Below, one piece after another: positions 51,787-62,333 of a stretch of DNA of 64,000 bases. The notes under the pieces are model-generated. The model saw only the letters and a program-made list of their open reading frames with translations, ran no database searches and was not told where the DNA came from. The stretch lies in contig NZ_JAGINX010000001.1 in the NCBI RefSeq assembly GCF_017876395.1, positions 248,001-312,000 of the forward strand, written 5' to 3'. Origin of the DNA: Nesterenkonia lacusekhoensis (lineage in GTDB: Bacteria > Actinomycetota > Actinomycetes > Actinomycetales > Micrococcaceae). Made by a program: the position numbers and the translations under genes. Each line of letters opens with the position of its first letter. Within the stretch, counting starts at the first letter, position 1.

Positions 51787-54189
51787 CTAGGTTGCTGGGA
51801 GCGTGAAGTCCACCCCTGCCCACTCAAAGAACTGTTCGGCAGACAGGATTGGTTTGTCGTAGGCCAGGGCCAGCTTCGCTTTTCCTGATTGCGTGCCGAG
51901 CTCGGCTACGACGAGGACTTCGCAGCGCGATTTCGTCACTGAGGACACGGGGGCGAGACCCATTTGGGAAGCCAGCGCTTCCATGTCCTTGCGGTCCCAG
52001 GTGGTTCCGCCGGGTCCGACTGCGGTGCCGGTGAAACAGATCCTCGCTCCCGGGATAAGTATGTCGTCAGGCGAGGGAGGGTCGGAGGAGTCGTCGCCGA
52101 CAGTAATGGGGTGATTCAACGCCTCTCCAGCTTTCCTCAGCCGACGAGCGGCTTCGGGAGAGAGGACCTGACGGTCGGCGATCAGTTGGAGCTGTTCACC
52201 TAGTCCTTGGATGGCTGCAGATTGCCAAGACTCCATCCCGCGGATGGGCGTGGACAGCCTTGCGTCTCCCTCTCCCAGAAGTGCTGGGCTCACGTCGCGG
52301 CATACTTCGATCAGTGCTGCCACTCCGGGAAGGTGCTCGAAGGATGGAGTGAGGGCTGTGTGATGACGAGTCAAGACGTAGCCGACATCAACGGTGGTGA
52401 GGTCAGCGTCGGTGAAGGGGCCGGCACTGAGGTCTTCGATCCTCTGTGTGCTGCACGTCTGAAGATCGCGCTGAGCGGCCTCGAGCGCATCAGCTGGAGT
52501 GCGCGACGACGTGGGGGAGCCGATCTCGATCCCCAGCGGAAGCGGCACGATCTCGCCGACGCGTTTGAGCTCAGAGTCGATGAGCCCCAGCGTCTGATCT
52601 ATACCGACTCCAACGGGGGTGAATCCCTCCACCGCAGGGCCGATGAGGGACCATGCTTCAGACAACGTGGGGGCCAGGAGAACATCGGCTGCTGAGATGT
52701 TGTAGGCCTGGCGCGCGGCTACGATATCACGTTGAGGGTTGATCAGCGTGCTGATCGAGGTTCCGTCTTCGAAGGCCACGGCCAGCTCCACGGGCCGCGG
52801 ACGCGACATGCGCGCTTCATCGCCGACAGTCAGCACCCGAACGGCGCAGTACTTGTGGTCATGTGTCGCTCCTGTGCTGCGCGCGAGGAAGCGCAGGACG
52901 GTCCGGTCAGTCTTCAGGTCTTTCGGGAAGACCTTGCGGCGCAGCACAAGGCCAGCAAGGGACGTCGCACGGCTCAGCGCAACGTAGAGCTGACCGGGTG
53001 CAAAGGTGCCGCCGCTGAGGTCGACGATCAGGCGATCCACGGTCTGTCCCTGAGATTTGTGGATGGTGATGGCCCACGCCAAGCGGAACGGCAACTGTGT
53101 GAATGTGCCGATCACCCGGTGGGTCAGAGATCCCCCGTCGAGGACAGGCTCGGTCACCTCCCATGTGTGAGGGTGGACGAAGACTCGGCGCCCCGGTCCT
53201 TTCTCATCCTGTGAAGGCACATCGACTTCGACGTAGGGCTCACCGTCGTCTTCGATTCCGGTGTCTACGATCTTGCCGAGGGTTCCGTTGACCCACCGCT
53301 CCATCGGGTCGTTGTTGAGGAGCATGATCTGTGCCCCGACCTTATAGTCCAGCTTCTCCGCAGTCGGGAGATCGAAACGGGCGATGTCACCTGTCACGCG
53401 AGCCTGATGATGCAGCAGCTCGCTGGGCAACGTGGCCAGCCGGTTGCGGTTTCGGGAATCCGCGATCGGGTTGGTCGTGGTGAGGGTCAGCCAGAACTCT
53501 TCTTCGGCGGGCTCGAAGTCCGGATCCAGACGCATGTGGAGGTTGTGAGCCGCGGATCCGAGGAGCACGCCCTCGCGGATGGAGTTGAGGATCGACGTCA
53601 TGCGGTCGTCACCGAGCTGACGGAAGACCTTGTTCAGGGCGACTGTTGGGAACGCCTGCTCATCGTAGTGCTCTGCGGAGAAGAAGTAGGGCGTTGAGTA
53701 GGTGGTCTCGAAATAGTCCCGCTCGGTCTCCTGAACAACGGGGGGAAGCTGCAACAGGTCACCGACGAGAACAATCTGGACTCCGCCGAACGGTTCGCCC
53801 GGGCGGGGGCCATACCGTTGGAGTGCCAGAGCCACTTTGTCGAAGAGGTCAGCACGGACCATGGACGCTTCGTCGATGATCAGCGTTTCCAGGTTCTTGA
53901 TCACCGAGGCGAAGCGACCGGGATAGTAGCGGCCGCTGCGGATATCTTCGAAACCAGTGTGGTGAGGATGGATGCTGAACAGGCGATGGAGAGTGTAGCC
54001 ATCGACGTTGAGTGCGGCGATCCCGGTGGGCGCGGTGACGACGACGTTGCGCTGGGTCCGTCTCATGTACTCGCGGATGAGGGTCGATTTGCCCGTTCCT
54101 GCTTTACCTGTGAGGAAGAGGTGCTCTCCGGCCTCCAAGAGGTCCAGCGCATGACGGAACTCATCGGTGAGCTCAAAGGACGATGTCAC
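51787..54189 (-). CDS. PIF1-like helicase with degenerate DnaQ-like domain and C-terminal BRCT
   Basis: Residues 20-410: superfamily-1 DNA helicase of the PIF1/RecD type (Walker A LFLTGKAGTGKST, Walker B TLIIDEAS, GDLLQLPPV, then WAITIHKSQGQT and LYVALSRATS). Residues 447-575: exonuclease-like fold of the DnaQ type (PVELAVAFEDGTSISTLINP, AYNISAADVLLAPTLSEAW, LGLIDSELKR) in which the expected DxE, HN-x-FD and HxAxxD catalytic residues are replaced, so probably inactive. Residues 710-793: BRCT (ARICFTGTAVGPGG, SRCEVLVVAE). 800 residues from GTG 54187. Less GC-biased codon use than neighbours suggests horizontal origin. Divergent from ligA. Role in DNA repair or genome maintenance is inferred. 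Confidence 0.8.
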   Translation of the reverse strand: MTSSFELTDEFRHALDLLEAGEHLFLTGKAGTGKSTLIREYMRRTQRNVVVTAPTGIAALNVDGYTLHRLFSIHPHHTGFEDIRSGRYYPGRFASVIKNLETLIIDEASMVRADLFDKVALALQRYGPRPGEPFGGVQIVLVGDLLQLPPVVQETERDYFETTYSTPYFFSAEHYDEQAFPTVALNKVFRQLGDDRMTSILNSIREGVLLGSAAHNLHMRLDPDFEPAEEEFWLTLTTTNPIADSRNRNRLATLPSELLHHQARVTGDIARFDLPTAEKLDYKVGAQIMLLNNDPMERWVNGTLGKIVDTGIEDDGEPYVEVDVPSQDEKGPGRRVFVHPHTWEVTEPVLDGGSLTHRVIGTFTQLPFRLAWAITIHKSQGQTVDRLIVDLSGGTFAPGQLYVALSRATSLAGLVLRRKVFPKDLKTDRTVLRFLARSTGATHDHKYCAVRVLTVGDEARMSRPRPVELAVAFEDGTSISTLINPQRDIVAARQAYNISAADVLLAPTLSEAWSLIGPAVEGFTPVGVGIDQTLGLIDSELKRVGEIVPLPLGIEIGSPTSSRTPADALEAAQRDLQTCSTQRIEDLSAGPFTDADLTTVDVGYVLTRHHTALTPSFEHLPGVAALIEVCRDVSPALLGEGDARLSTPIRGMESWQSAAIQGLGEQLQLIADRQVLSPEAARRLRKAGEALNHPITVGDDSSDPPSPDDILIPGARICFTGTAVGPGGTTWDRKDMEALASQMGLAPVSSVTKSRCEVLVVAELGTQSGKAKLALAYDKPILSAEQFFEWAGVDFTLPAT

Positions 54190-54191
54190 TA

Positions 54192-54245
54192 GAACGAACC
54201 CCTCACCTCGGTGTGCAGTTGACCACAGCATATAGGGGTTCGTTC
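54192..54245. promoter_or_regulatory. 12-bp inverted repeat in the helicase-ligA divergent promoter region
   Basis: GAACGAACCCCT (54192-54203) and AGGGGTTCGTTC (54234-54245), perfect over 12 bases with a 30-base spacer containing TATATGCT on the reverse strand. It brackets the likely helicase promoter. It is not an actinobacterial LexA box (GAAC-N4-GTTC spacing is absent). Confidence 0.5.
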
Positions 54246-54264
54246 AGCTTACTCCCAGGATTAA

Positions 54265-56700
<2,436 letters not shown>

Positions 56701-56769
56701 GGAGGCCGTGTCCGCCGTACCCGCAACCACCGACGATCCCCCGCACACGACGCCGAGAGAACGGACACT

Positions 56770-57618
56770 ATGACCACCACTGAGGAACTCCTCGACATCG
56801 CCCGTGAAGCCGCGGCAGCGGGCGCGGCCGTCCTGGCTGAGCGTCCTGAGGTGGCACCTGCGGGTGTGGCCCTGGGCCAGGAGCAGGCCGGTCTGCAGAC
56901 CAAGAGCTCCGAATCTGACCTGGTCACCGACTTCGACCGGCGGGCCGAGCGGGCCGTGCGCGAGGTGATCGCCCGGCGTCGTCCCGACGACGGCGTCTCC
57001 GGTGAGGAGTATGGCACCACTGCCGCCGAGGACCCCTCCGGCTACCGGTGGTCCATCGATCCGTTGGACGGGACCACCAACTTCGTCCGCGGCATCGTCT
57101 ACTACGGGACCTCAGTGGCAGTTCAGGGCCCCTCCGCGCACTGGCTGGCCGGGGTGGTGGACGCCCCCGCCGTCGGCCGACGCTGGTGGGCCACCCGCGA
57201 GGGCGGGGCCTGGACCACAGGCACCACCGCAGAGGGGGAGAGTGAGCCGGTGAAGCTCCAAGGTCCCCAGGGATCTCGAGCAGCCGGCATCCTGGCCACC
57301 GGTTTCGGCTATGACCCGGAACGCCGCGAGGAGCAGACCAAGGCGGTCACTGCCATGCTCCCGCTCTTCGGCAACCTGCGCCGGTTGGGAGCTGCGGCCC
57401 TGGACATCTGCATGGTGGCCGACGGGACCATGGACGCCTTCGCCGAGTACGGCCTCTGGGAGCACGACTGGGCCGCCGGAGCGCTCATCGCTGAGGAGGC
57501 CGGCGTGGAGATTCGTCGACCGGCTGACCCGAACAGCGCTGAGGCCCCAGACTGGTGTGTGGCCGGCGACATCGGCATCCCGCACAGCCAGCTGCGGCCC
57601 CTGCCCACCGGGCTGTGA
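56770..57618 (+). CDS. Inositol-monophosphatase-family phosphatase
   Basis: Mg-dependent sugar-phosphate phosphatase (SuhB/HisN-like). Metal-site motifs: DLVTDFDRRAE, GVSGEEYG, WSIDPLDGTTNFVRG and the C-terminal WEHDWAAGALIAEEAG. 282 residues. Could be inositol phosphatase or histidinol-phosphatase HisN; context does not decide. ATG at 56770, 69 bp after ligA. Confidence 0.88.
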   Translation: MTTTEELLDIAREAAAAGAAVLAERPEVAPAGVALGQEQAGLQTKSSESDLVTDFDRRAERAVREVIARRRPDDGVSGEEYGTTAAEDPSGYRWSIDPLDGTTNFVRGIVYYGTSVAVQGPSAHWLAGVVDAPAVGRRWWATREGGAWTTGTTAEGESEPVKLQGPQGSRAAGILATGFGYDPERREEQTKAVTAMLPLFGNLRRLGAAALDICMVADGTMDAFAEYGLWEHDWAAGALIAEEAGVEIRRPADPNSAEAPDWCVAGDIGIPHSQLRPLPTGL

Positions 57619-57629
57619 GCTCCTCAGAT

Positions 57630-58184
57630 ATGAGCATGGGCAACGCAGCCGCTGGTCAGCAGAAGCCCCAGGCCGAACCGGTCATCCGTGAGGCGCGTCG
57701 CGAGGACTGGGAGCGCATCGCGGAGCTGACCGTCACGGCCTATGTCAGCGGGGGCTTCCTCTCCTCGGGCGATGACTACATCGCCCAGCTGGCCGACGTC
57801 GGCCCCCGAGCCACCCATGCCACGGTCCTGGTGGCTGAGGTGGAGGATGAGTCCGGCAGCCCGGTGGTGGCGGCGTCGGTCTCCATCACCGAGGCTGGGA
57901 AGTTCCTGGCAGAGGTCTCCCGGCCCGGGGAGATGGAGTTCCGCATGCTGGCGGTGCACCCGGACTTCCAGGGCCGGGGGATCGCCCGCCGCCTAGTCCG
58001 GCACATCCTGGCGATGGCGGAGGCTCGCCCGGACATCGAGGCGGTCACCCTCTGCAGCCTGAAGACGATGACCGACGCCCACACGCTCTACCGATCAGAA
58101 GGTTTTGTGGAGGTCCCTGAGCGCGACTTCCGCCTCGAGGAGAGCGGGGCCAGCTTCCCGTTCTTCATCAGGTCGATCCGGTAG
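57630..58184 (+). CDS. GNAT-family N-acetyltransferase
   Basis: GNAT fold with IREARREDWERIAELTVTAY at the start, acetyl-CoA loop LAVHPDFQGRGIARRLVRHI and C-terminal LYRSEGFVEVPERDF. 184 residues. Substrate unknown. ATG at 57630 chosen where similarity and coding bias begin. Same strand as the phosphatase genes on both sides. Confidence 0.85.
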   Translation: MSMGNAAAGQQKPQAEPVIREARREDWERIAELTVTAYVSGGFLSSGDDYIAQLADVGPRATHATVLVAEVEDESGSPVVAASVSITEAGKFLAEVSRPGEMEFRMLAVHPDFQGRGIARRLVRHILAMAEARPDIEAVTLCSLKTMTDAHTLYRSEGFVEVPERDFRLEESGASFPFFIRSIR

Positions 58185-58239
58185 GCCGGAGCGGCCCGCG
58201 CTCCTGCAGGATCCACGGCTGCTGTGGTGGGATAGGGGT

Positions 58240-58827
58240 ATGACTGAGCCCTACACTGTGCTGACCGTCTGCACCGGCAACATCTGCCGCTCACCGGCGA
58301 TGGAGCGCCTGCTGACCCACCATCTGGGGGAGGAGGGCATCCGCGTGCACTCCGGAGGCACCCACGCCCACGACGGCGAGGACATGCAGCCTGCTATGAA
58401 GGAGCGGGTCTCCGACTACGGCGCCGATGCGCAGAACTTCGTGGCTGATCAGCTGACCCCGCAGATGGTGCGCGACTCGGACCTCATCCTGACCGCGACC
58501 CGCGTCCACGTGGAGGACATCCTGGCTGATGTTCCTGAGGCGGAGGACCGGACCTTCACCATCCGCGAGTTCGGACGGCTGCTGAGCGCCGTGGACACCA
58601 GCCAGATCGCCGAGACCGTAGGCCAAGACGCCGCCGTGGCGGATCGTCTGGCCGCACTGGTGCCGCTGGTGGCCCAGCGGCGCACCGGTGCGGCCTCCAG
58701 CGGGAGGAATGGCCGCGGACGTCAGGACGACGTCGTCGATCCCTATATGCTCCCGGACGACGTCTACGACGAGTCCTTCCGCCAGCTGCGCGAACCCATC
58801 GAGGCTCTGGCAGATGCCCTGCGGTGA
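58240..58827 (+). CDS. Low-molecular-weight protein-tyrosine phosphatase
   Basis: Active-site loop VCTGNICRSPAMERL (CxxxxCRS) just after the first strand and the general-acid Asp in DVVDPYMLPDD near residue 168. 195 residues, longer than classical LMW-PTP because of a Gly/Arg-rich insertion (about 150-162). Target unknown; could also be arsenate-reductase-like, but the DP motif favours a phosphatase. Convergent with the alanine symporter, sharing no spacer. Confidence 0.87.
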   Translation: MTEPYTVLTVCTGNICRSPAMERLLTHHLGEEGIRVHSGGTHAHDGEDMQPAMKERVSDYGADAQNFVADQLTPQMVRDSDLILTATRVHVEDILADVPEAEDRTFTIREFGRLLSAVDTSQIAETVGQDAAVADRLAALVPLVAQRRTGAASSGRNGRGRQDDVVDPYMLPDDVYDESFRQLREPIEALADALR

Positions 58828-60345
58828 TCAGTCCTCGGTCCGCTCCCCGCCGGCCAGGCGGTCGGCCCGCTCCTCCCAGAACCCGGCATTGCGGATCTGG
58901 ACCAGGCGCGGGTCGAACTGCGGGTCCTTGCCGGCTCTGACCTGGGCGCGGTAGTCGCTGAGCGCCTTGAACGCCGGCTGCTGGATGATCAGGATGCCCA
59001 CGATGTTCAGCCACGCCATGATGCCCACGCCGATGTCACCGATGGACCAGGCTCTGCCGTCAGCACCCATCGCGCCGTAGAAGACGATGAGCAGGATCGA
59101 GACCTGCAGCATGGCCAGCAGCGCGCGCTGGACGCTGGGGTTCTGGACCCGGCGGATTGCGTAGGTCAGGTTGGTCTCGGCCATGTAGTAGTAATAGACC
59201 AGCGTGGAGAAGGCGAAGAATGTCAGGGCCAGCGCCACGAAGGCCGCTCCTGCTCCACCGAAGGTGGTCCCCAAGGCGAACTGCGTGTACTCGGCGCCGG
59301 CCTCAGCACCCTCGGCCGGCAGTCCGCCGCCGTCGCCGATGATGTTCTCATCAGCGTCGAAGACCTGGAACATGCCGGTCGAGAGGATCAGGAAGGCTGT
59401 GGCGGAGCAGACGATCAGAGTGTCGATGTAGACGGCGAAGGCCTGGACCACGCCCTGCTTGGCCGGATGGGAGACCTCGGTGGCAGCGGCTGCGTGCGGG
59501 CCGGTTCCCTGTCCGGCCTCGTTGGAGTAGATGCCGCGGCGCACGCCCTGATCGATGGCCGCACCCAGGATGCCGCCGAAGACGGCGTGGGCGCCGAAGG
59601 CCGATTCGAAGATCAGCTGCAGCATGGCCGGGACCTCGGAGACGTTGGCCAGCAGCACGATCAGCGCGATGACGATGTAGCCCGCCGCCATGAACGGCAC
59701 GACCACTGAGGTGAAGTGGGCGATGCGCTTCACCCCGCCGATGATGATCACGCCCAGCACCAGGGCCAGCACGACGCCGATCATCCACCGGTCTAGCACG
59801 GGGAAGGCGGAGGTCAGCGCCCCAGACATGGTGTCGGTCTGGATGCCGGGCAGGAAGATGCCCAGGGCGATCACCGAGACCACGGCGAAGATCCAAGCGT
59901 AGATCTTCATCGGAACGGCCGCTCTGGTGTGCTGGTAGGCCTTCTCGAAGTAGAAGGCCGGACCACCGCGGTACTCACCGGTGCGCGGGTCCCGCTCCTT
60001 GAAGATCTGGCCCAGTGTGGACTCGACGAAGGAGGTGGCCGCACCCAACAGTGCCACCACCCACATCCAGAACACGGCACCGGGGCCGCCGGATGCGATC
60101 GCCACGGCCACGCCGGCGATGTTGCCGGCTCCCACTCGTCCAGAGAGCGACATGGTCAGCGCTTGGAAGGAGGAGATCCCGTCTTTGGAGCTGGTGCCCT
60201 CGCGCAGGTTCCTGATCATGTTGGGGATCTGGCTGAACTGCACCAGCTTGGCGCGAAGGGTGAAGAAGAGCCCGGCCAACAGGCACAGCCAGACCAGCCA
60301 GGGGCTCCAGACGACGCCGTCGGCCCACTCCAGAATTGCGTCCAT
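58828..60345 (-). CDS. Sodium:alanine/glycine symporter (AGCS family)
   Basis: Membrane importer of alanine or glycine with Na+. About ten to eleven hydrophobic helices. Family signatures: SFQALTMSLSGRVGAGNIAGVAVAIASGGPGAVFWMWV, GGPAFYFEKAY and NEAGQGTGPHAAAATEVSHP. 505 residues from ATG 60343-60345, which has GAGGAG well placed; the longer upstream frame is rejected. Divergent from the CPBP protease gene. Confidence 0.93.
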   Translation of the reverse strand: MDAILEWADGVVWSPWLVWLCLLAGLFFTLRAKLVQFSQIPNMIRNLREGTSSKDGISSFQALTMSLSGRVGAGNIAGVAVAIASGGPGAVFWMWVVALLGAATSFVESTLGQIFKERDPRTGEYRGGPAFYFEKAYQHTRAAVPMKIYAWIFAVVSVIALGIFLPGIQTDTMSGALTSAFPVLDRWMIGVVLALVLGVIIIGGVKRIAHFTSVVVPFMAAGYIVIALIVLLANVSEVPAMLQLIFESAFGAHAVFGGILGAAIDQGVRRGIYSNEAGQGTGPHAAAATEVSHPAKQGVVQAFAVYIDTLIVCSATAFLILSTGMFQVFDADENIIGDGGGLPAEGAEAGAEYTQFALGTTFGGAGAAFVALALTFFAFSTLVYYYYMAETNLTYAIRRVQNPSVQRALLAMLQVSILLIVFYGAMGADGRAWSIGDIGVGIMAWLNIVGILIIQQPAFKALSDYRAQVRAGKDPQFDPRLVQIRNAGFWEERADRLAGGERTED

Positions 60346-60471
60346 TCGATGATTCTCCTCGTCGGTTCCGCAGGTGCGGCGGATCACAGCAGCGCAGAGG
60401 TCTGAAGATTAGCACCGCCTCTGTGATGTCGACACTCAGAGGGCCGGGCACTCAGGGAGACCCCGGGCGAG

Positions 60472-61326
60472 ATGACTAGGCTGAAGGCTGTGGAAGCCTC
60501 CTCACGTCCTGCCCCGACACAGCCCAGCCGCTCTCCTGAGGGGCGTTCGCCGCGCTTCTATGCCTGGGAGGTAGGTATCGTGCTGGCGCTCTCCCTGGGA
60601 CGCAGTGCGATCTACGCGGTGCTGAACCTGACGGAGCGCCTGACGCGCGAGCCGCTGGGTGAGCAGACCGCCACGGTGCAGTCCAGTCAGTCCCGCCACG
60701 AGGCCTTCGACTTCACCTACCAGCTGCTGGACAACCTCTTCGCCCTGGCGCCGGTGGCGCTGGTGCTCTATCTCTTCTTCGTCCACGGAGGAAACCCCTT
60801 CCGCCGCTGGGGTCTGGACTTCGGGCGACCGGGCCGGGACTGGGTGCTCGGCGTCGGGCTGTTTGTGCTGATCGGGGCGGGCACGCTGGTGATCTACGGG
60901 ATCGGCCGGGCTTCCGGGGCCACAGTGGAGCTGATCCCGGCGGATGTGGGCGAGCATTGGTGGACCACGCCGATGCTGCTGCTGACCGCGCTGCGGCATT
61001 CGCTGCTGGAGGAGATCATCGTGGTCGCCTACCTCTTCGACCGGGCCCGCCGGATCTGGCCGGCGCTGCAGGTCTCCACCGTGCGGCCGCCGCTGAGCCA
61101 CCGCGGACTCTGGGTGCTGGTGCTGGTCAGCGCGGTGCTGCGTGGGGCCTATCACCTGTACCAGGGCTTCGGCCCCGGCGTCGGGAACTTCCTGATGGGC
61201 GTGATCTTCGGCTGGCTGTATCTGCGCTATGGCCGGGTGATGCCGCTGCTGATCGCCCACTTCCTGTTGGATGTGGTGGGCTTCCTGGCCTTCCCGCTGC
61301 TGGTGGCGGCGGTGGGGATCAGCTGA
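60472..61326 (+). CDS. CPBP-family intramembrane metalloprotease
   Basis: About seven TM helices with the Abi/CPBP motifs: 1 SLLEEIIVVAYLFDRARR (tandem Glu), 2 LRGAYHLYQGFG (His) and 3 LLIAHFLLDVVGF (His/Asp). The usual EExxxR motif is EEIIVV here, so the conserved Arg is shifted or missing. Related proteins include CAAX-prenyl-protease-like enzymes and bacteriocin-immunity proteins; substrate unknown. 284 residues. Confidence 0.85.
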   Translation: MTRLKAVEASSRPAPTQPSRSPEGRSPRFYAWEVGIVLALSLGRSAIYAVLNLTERLTREPLGEQTATVQSSQSRHEAFDFTYQLLDNLFALAPVALVLYLFFVHGGNPFRRWGLDFGRPGRDWVLGVGLFVLIGAGTLVIYGIGRASGATVELIPADVGEHWWTTPMLLLTALRHSLLEEIIVVAYLFDRARRIWPALQVSTVRPPLSHRGLWVLVLVSAVLRGAYHLYQGFGPGVGNFLMGVIFGWLYLRYGRVMPLLIAHFLLDVVGFLAFPLLVAAVGIS

Positions 61327-61490
61327 TCCTTCGCGTGGGGTGGCTCACTGCGTCAGAGTGGCCCCGTAGCGTGCGGTGCAGCCCGGTTCTCCCGCTGCAT
61401 GCATCTGCAGAATGCCCATGCGCAGCCGGGAAAGGGTGATTGATGCCGCTGTGCCCGTTGTCTCTCCCGTCCCGCGTTCTCATTCCGTCA

Positions 61491-61505
61491 GATTGTTGAA
61501 CAATC
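61491..61505 (+). promoter_or_regulatory. Candidate GntR-family operator upstream of pxpA
   Basis: GATTGTTGAACAATC, a near-perfect palindrome that fits the FCD-type GntR site consensus TNGTNNNACNA. It lies 55 bp before the pxpA start in an otherwise featureless gap (61327-61559). No GntR gene is in the window. Confidence 0.5.
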
Positions 61506-61559
61506 GTGTGATCTGGGGCATGCTGGTCGAAAAGCAGCGGCCACGGAAGGCAGGATGAC

Positions 61560-62333
61560 ATGACTGACCAGCGCAGCATCGATCTCAACAGCGACGTCGG
61601 AGAGTCCTTCGGCAACTGGCGGCTTCCGGACGAAGACATGCTCGGCGTGGTCTCCAGCGCCAACATCGCCTGCGGCTTCCACGCCGGCGATCCCAAGACC
61701 ATCCTCTCCAGCGTGCGCACCGCCGCGGCCAACGGGGTGGCGGTCGGAGCCCATATCGGCTACCGGGACCTGGTCGGCTTCGGGCGCCGGTTCATCGACT
61801 ACGACCCGGCCGAGCTCGCCGCCGACGTCCTCTACCAGCTGGGCGCCCTGGACGGGCTGGCCCGCACCGCCGGCACCCGCCTCAGCTACGTGAAGCCTCA
61901 TGGCGGCCTGTACAACACCATCGTCACCCACGAGGTCCAGGCTCGCGCGGTCATCGACGCGATCGCCGAGTTCGACGAGACGCTGCCGGTGCTGCTGCTG
62001 CCCGGCGGCTACGCTCTGGACTATGCCCGCGAACAGGGCCTGCGCGGGGTGGCCGAGGCCTTCGCAGATCGCAACTACAACCCCGACGGCACATTGGTCT
62101 CCCGCCGCGAGCCCGACGCCGTCCTGCACGAGACCTCCCAGGTGGTGGAGAACATGCTCCGCCTGGCCGAAGAGGGCGTGCTGATCGCTCGCGACGGCAC
62201 TCGGATCGAGACCGAGGCCGAGTCCATCTGCACCCACGGGGACACCGCCGGGGCGGTGCAGATGGCCCGCTCCGTGCGGGAGGCCCTGGAGAGGGCCGGC
62301 GTCGGGATCCGCAGCTTCGCCGCCGCCGCATGA
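61560..62333 (+). CDS. pxpA: 5-Oxoprolinase subunit A (LamB/YcsF family)
   Basis: Part of the ATP-dependent PxpABC system hydrolysing 5-oxoproline (pyroglutamate) to glutamate. LamB/YcsF signatures: [43 protein letters not shown] and [13 protein letters not shown]. 257 residues. ATG at 61560; GGAAGGCAGG upstream. The stop overlaps pxpBC (ATGA). Confidence 0.94.
   Translation: MTDQRSIDLNSDVGESFGNWRLPDEDMLGVVSSANIACGFHAGDPKTILSSVRTAAANGVAVGAHIGYRDLVGFGRRFIDYDPAELAADVLYQLGALDGLARTAGTRLSYVKPHGGLYNTIVTHEVQARAVIDAIAEFDETLPVLLLPGGYALDYAREQGLRGVAEAFADRNYNPDGTLVSRREPDAVLHETSQVVENMLRLAEEGVLIARDGTRIETEAESICTHGDTAGAVQMARSVREALERAGVGIRSFAAAA

Noticed and set aside
54192-54245. LexA/SOS box between helicase and ligA
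   Set aside because: The arms are 30 bp apart; the actinobacterial SOS box needs GAAC and GTTC only four bases apart.
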